This document shows, piece by piece, positions 59,961-64,000 of a DNA stretch of 64,000 nt. This stretch comes from Pinus tabuliformis (Eukaryota > Streptophyta > Pinopsida > Pinales > Pinaceae), in the NCBI GenBank assembly GCA_031772625.1, contig CM062818.1, forward strand, positions 1,683,732,167 to 1,683,796,166, read 5' to 3'. How positions within the stretch are numbered: position 1 is the first letter of the stretch; the number at the start of each line of letters is the position of its first letter. The notes beneath the pieces were generated by a model that saw nothing but the letters and a program-made list of their open reading frames with translations, was not told the origin of the DNA and searched no databases. A program made the position numbers and the translations under genes.

Positions 59961-60395
59961 GGTAATATTGATTTCCTTTGGACAGAGAAATGTGAACGTG
60001 CTTTCAATGACCTGAAAAAGCTTGTATCTACAGCCCAGTCCTTCGTGGACCAAACTGGGATTTGCCATTTCAGATATCATCCGATGCCTCAGATACAGCC
60101 ATTGGAGTGGTCCTTGGTCAGGAGGAGGATAGAAAACCATACGCCATTTATTACATTAGCAAAAATCTATCCCCTGCTGAATTAAATTATACTGTAACTG
60201 AAAAGGAATTTCTAGCTGTTATACATGCTATCAATAAATTCAGACATTACATCACTGGATATCCCGTTATCTTGTACACAGATCATTCTGCTATAAAGTA
60301 TCTAGCAAATAAACCTGTCACAAATGGCAGAATAACCAGATGGCTGATTTTATTGCAGGAGTTTGACATTACAATCAAGGATTGACCTGGCAAAG
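59961..60395 (+). pseudogene. Element C RNase H
   Basis: RNase H with FQISSDASDTAIGVVLGQEE, IYYISKNLSPAELNYTVTEK, INKFRHYITGYPVILYTDHS and AIKYLANKPVTNGRITRWLI. Order after RT as expected for gypsy. Confidence 0.9.
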
Positions 60396-60424
60396 AAAAC
60401 CCGGTAGCTGATTTCCTCTCAAGA

Positions 60425-61840
60425 ATGCCAAAACCAGTCGATGCACCAATAGTTGAAGATCAGTTTCCAGATGAGCATCTCTTTGCTGTTGCTGTTCAAA
60501 CACCCTGGTATGCTGATGTCGCCAATTACCTAGCAGTAGGTAAGTTACCAAAACATCTAACCCCTAATGAGCGAAAACAGATTGTCCAACGAAGTACCAG
60601 ATTTTGCTGGATTGGAGGCTATTTGTTTCACACAGGGGCAGACATGCAAATCAGGAAGTGCGTTCGACAAGATGAAATCTTTGATATATTGAAAGCATGC
60701 CATGACCAACCATGTGGTGGACATTTTGCTGATCGCAGGACTGCACATAAAGTATTACATACAGGGTATTATTGGCCCACAATTTTTAAAGATGCAAAGA
60801 AATTTGTCCAAGCATGTGATAGTTGCCAGAGGGTGGGACGCCCTAGTCACTCAGATGAGATGCCCTTGAAACCACAGCTAGTCATCGAACCATTTGAGCG
60901 ATGGGCCCTTGATTTCGTGGGGCCAATCAACCCACCATCAAACTAGAAAACATACATTCTAGTGGCAACAGAATATGTCACTAAATGGGTTGAAGCGGAA
61001 GCCTTGCCCAGGGCTACAGAAGAATCTGTTATACAGTTCCTGCTCTATCTTGTGCGCTATGGCCTCCCTAGAGAGATAATCACAGATGGAGGGCCACAAT
61101 TTGCTGGAAACAGAATAGCGGCAAAACTCAACAATTATCATGTTCAACATAAAATGACCACCCCATATCACCCACAGGCAAATGGGCAAGTAGAAAGCAG
61201 CAACAAGATAATAGAAACAATTCTAACCAAAACAGTTGCATCACATAGACGCGATTGGGCTGCCAGACTACCAGAAGCACTGTGGGCTTATAGAACAACA
61301 TGGAAAATCACCACTGGCCACTCACCTTACCAGCTTATGTTTGGAAAACAACCTATCTTTCCTATAGAATTTGAAATCCAGACATTACGAACAACACAAG
61401 AAGTAGGGTTAGACTTAACCGAGGCGCAAACTAATCGATTGCAACTGATTAATGAGCTGGATGAAATTAGACTCTCTGCAGTTCAACATACTGCCCTGAT
61501 ACAACAACAAAGAGCTAAGTGGCATGATGCTCTCATCAAAAACAGAGTCTTCCATGAAGGAGACTGGGCTCTTTTATATGACTCTAGATTTCAGGACTTC
61601 CCCGGGAAACTCCAGACTCGTTGGTTGGGACCATATGAAATTCAGAAAGTACATGACAATGGTACCCTCACACTAATTACTATTGATGGTTCTGGGTATA
61701 CCTTTAAGGCAAACGGCCATCGAGTCCGTCTCTATCGCAAACCACTTACTCGGGAGTCCTTTTGCCAGCAATTACGCCAAGATTCAGATATGGAGATCTT
61801 ACGGGAGGAAGACAAGTCTCCTCCACCTGTAACTCGCTAA
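60425..61840 (+). pseudogene. Element C integrase
   Basis: Gypsy integrase. Zinc-binding part: CHDQPCGGHFADRRTAHKVL and FVQACDSCQRVGR (60690-60835). Core: RWALDFVGPINPPS, ATEYVTKWVEAEALPRATEE, TDGGPQFAGNRIAAKLN and PYHPQANGQVESSNKIIETI. C-terminal part: WALLYDSRFQDFPGKLQTRW and LGPYEIQKVHDNGTLTLI. The second piece (60962-61840) is a long open stretch. No chromodomain is evident after the GPY/F part. Few breaks. Confidence 0.92.
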
Positions 61841-61913
61841 GAAGTTTACTTTTCTTTACAATTTGTATATAATTCTTTGAATTGTTTTTGTACATATTTT
61901 TTTACAGCATGTT

Positions 61914-62480
61914 GTGATTTTTGCTGTTCCTTTTTCAAAAGGAACAACACTTGTGATTTTTGCTGTTCCTTTTTCAAAAGGAACAACACTTGTGATTTTT
62001 TTGCTGTTCCTTTTTCAAAAGGAACAACACTTGTGATTTTTGCTGTTCCTTTTCCAAAAGGAACAACACTTGCGATTTTTGCTGTTCCTTTTTCAAAAGG
62101 AACAACACTTGTGATTTTTGCTGTTCCTTTTTCAAAAGGAACAGCACTTGTGATTTTTGCTGTTCCTTTTTCAAAAGGAACAACACTTGTGATTTTTTTG
62201 TTGTTCCTTTTTCAAAAGGAACAACACTTGTGATTTTTGTTGTTCCTTTTCCAAAAGGAACAACACTTGCGATTTTTGTTGTTCCTTTTTCAAAAGGAAC
62301 AACACTTGTGATTTTTGTTGTTCCTTTTTCAAAAGGGACAACATTTCTGATTTTTGCTGTTCCTTTTCTAAAAATGAACAACACTTGAGTGTTTTTGCTG
62401 TTCCTTTCTCAAAAAGAACAGCATTTGTGTGTTTTTGCTGTCTCCGAAAGAAACAACACGGTTTGATTTCTGCCGGTCTT
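61914..62480. repeat. 39 bp tandem array with hairpin-forming unit, about 13-14 copies
   Basis: The unit contains GTTCCTTTT-TC-AAAAGGAAC, a perfect 9 bp inverted repeat with a 2-base loop, followed by AACACTTG and TGATTTTTGC. About eleven copies are nearly identical; the last few decay. Later copies carry TTGTTGTTCC where earlier ones have TTGCTGTTCC. It starts about 75 bp after the integrase stop of element C. Confidence 0.93.
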
Positions 62481-64000
62481 TTTCCAAAGGAACGACATTT
62501 GTTTGATTTTATTGAACTGCACCATTGATTTCCACTGCTCCTTTCTCTAAACGAACAACCGTTGTTGTATCTTTCCTTGAAACTGCACTACAACTTGTTC
62601 CTTCTCAAGGATGCAGAGTGCTAATGGTCTTTAGAATACAACTATCTACTTATGTGATGGAAACAAAAGCACAATATACGGAAATTGGTAAATCATAAAT
62701 CGCTATCCTTATCAGCAACTACCCTGAATTGATGAAAGGATGTAGGGAAAAGATATGCTTACTTATCACCTTTTGTTGCCATTGTTCTACTAACTCTGTT
62801 CTGATTGGTAATCTCTATCATGTTGATTTTTTATCTATTTTAATTATCATTCGCCAATAAGATCAAAGAGTTTATATCTTCCTATTGGGATTTTAAGACT
62901 TCTTCCACCATTCCTACTCTTAAGGAGTGCGGAACCACCCTTTGTGTATAAACATGAAAGGTTCTCTATTAAAACCACAAAAAAAAGAAGCAAGCAAAGC
63001 AGTTTTGTCAAATTGCAGGATAGGGAGTCTCATTACGAGTTGGCCTACCATGATCATCAGGATGGAAGCGAAGTGGCATTCCCATTAGGGCCACCACACC
63101 CGGGAAATGGTCCAAAAGGTATATCAAAATAAATAAATAACCCTTGGAATAGGAGGTCTCACCACGAGCTGGCCTGCCCACTATTCGCTCCTTCCTCGTG
63201 AATGGCACTATGAATAACTGGTTACCAAGCCTGCATAGTGGCCTACAGTTTTGACATCACATAACACTTCCTCGCATACACAAAGGATTATGGTTCCCGA
63301 GGTGAATTAAACAACTCTGCCAAGGTTATGGACACCTGTTGGAAGCAGAGCTCTGTTAATGGTATTGAAGTCGTAACCTTTATACCAATGGGTAAGGAAA
63401 TTATAACCTTTGTATCTTATAATGTGATAATTTAATTACCCAGCCATATACCGCATGACTATTTATTACCACCAATTATTACGGAGCTAGTGACAGTGAC
63501 CGCATGGGGCTCACTAATTATGGCAAATGTCTATTCCCGAACTTCCATCAACTCACTGCAGTCGCTTACGTATTAAAAACGATTTAACTTTTCACCTCGA
63601 TTCCAGTAATACGCTGTTTTTGCGGACATGGCATATTTTCATACGCTGCTCCATAAAGGCCTCGCGGACGAAGCAGACGCTGCTCCTTTATTTGACGGCT
63701 GGGACAACCTATCATATTGCGGGGGGGGAGTAACCTCATTATTCCCCAGAATACGTGTCAGCCCGTTATTCGAGAAGATCTTGTACTTGAGCACAACACG
63801 GCTCAACGGTATGATCATTTGCCATTTTTGTTTCTTCTACATGAATCGCTGTTCGAAGTTATTTCTATTGCATACGCCGTTGTATTTAAATTTGAACGAG
63901 AAACTCGCCACCAGCTTCTTTGCGTCTTAACAAAAAGCCGCTGTTCCTTTGAGAATTTTCAAGTGAAGCCATGGGTGGAAGGTCAGTCCGCAGAGAACCA
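62481..64000. other. No gene seen; possible 3' LTR of element C, cut by window edge
   Basis: Mixed-complexity non-coding sequence. A diverged direct repeat (TCTCATTACGAGTTGGCCTA near 63028; TCTCACCACGAGCTGGCCTG near 63157) is present. Its place after the C integrase suggests 3' untranslated region and perhaps LTR, but no partner in the window was recognised. Confidence 0.35.

Noticed and set aside
61877-62384. Repetitive open frames on both strands
   Set aside because: The 39 bp unit equals 13 codons without a stop in several frames, so the array stays open by arithmetic. No start context or relatives.
61914-62480. CRISPR-like array
   Set aside because: Units are directly abutting with no unique spacers, and the genome is that of a plant.
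62944-63930. Short frames near the right edge
   Set aside because: No recognisable motifs, low coding character, and likely 3' untranslated or LTR sequence of element C.

Overview
The window reads as a repeat-rich nuclear region of a seed plant. The clearest clues are a plant P-class pentatricopeptide-repeat (PPR) gene, plant-type Ty3/gypsy and Ty1/copia elements, and 5S-rRNA-derived repeats whose 5S part (GTTAAGCGCGCTTGAGCC) has a plant-type sequence. The density of nested, aged LTR elements suggests a large genome, possibly a gymnosperm. That last step is inference and is weak.

Layout. (1) 1-29033 is a nested stack of LTR fossils. The oldest layer is a minus-strand gypsy element (called A) carrying gag, protease, a second capsid-like block, RT, RNase H, integrase and an unrecognised accessory ORF. 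Two members of one smaller family (B1 at 3523-11638, plus strand; B2 at 16825-24658, minus strand) are inserted in it. Both B copies have ~1 kb LTRs, a PBS, a PPT and target duplications, but carry only zinc knuckles and a retropepsin-like domain. The left edge holds an A-type LTR followed by another gag start, so A is or was a tandem LTR-internal-LTR-internal arrangement. (2) 29034-36270 is a gene island. It contains a ~185 bp tandem repeat, an intact 745-residue PPR gene with 20 repeats (32134-34371), and a 271 bp tandem duplication downstream. (3) 36278-37550 is an LTR-like block packed with WRKY W-box cores, running into a ~530 bp inverted repeat. (4) 38373-42545 is a broken copia element whose integrase region is split by three ~424 bp tandem units containing a 5S rRNA-like segment (Cassandra-like TRIM or 5S-derived retroposon). 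(5) 44100-51900 holds two LTRs of one family in inverted orientation on either side of a minus-strand gypsy pol. (6) 52031-61840 holds a plus-strand accessory ORF with coiled coils, then a gypsy gag-pol, followed by a 39 bp hairpin-forming tandem array (61914-62480) and apparently non-coding sequence to the end.

The only host gene I can support is the PPR gene. Its repeat pattern is that of restorer-of-fertility-like P-class proteins that bind organellar RNA, and the PPR code gives a 19-nt A/U/C-only predicted site. The most unusual items are the 5S-bearing trimer, an accessory ORF apparently shared by two distant gypsy elements but in different positions, the gag/protease-only B family, the W-box cluster, and the PPR start, where a strong upstream ATG opens an overlapping 8-codon ORF.
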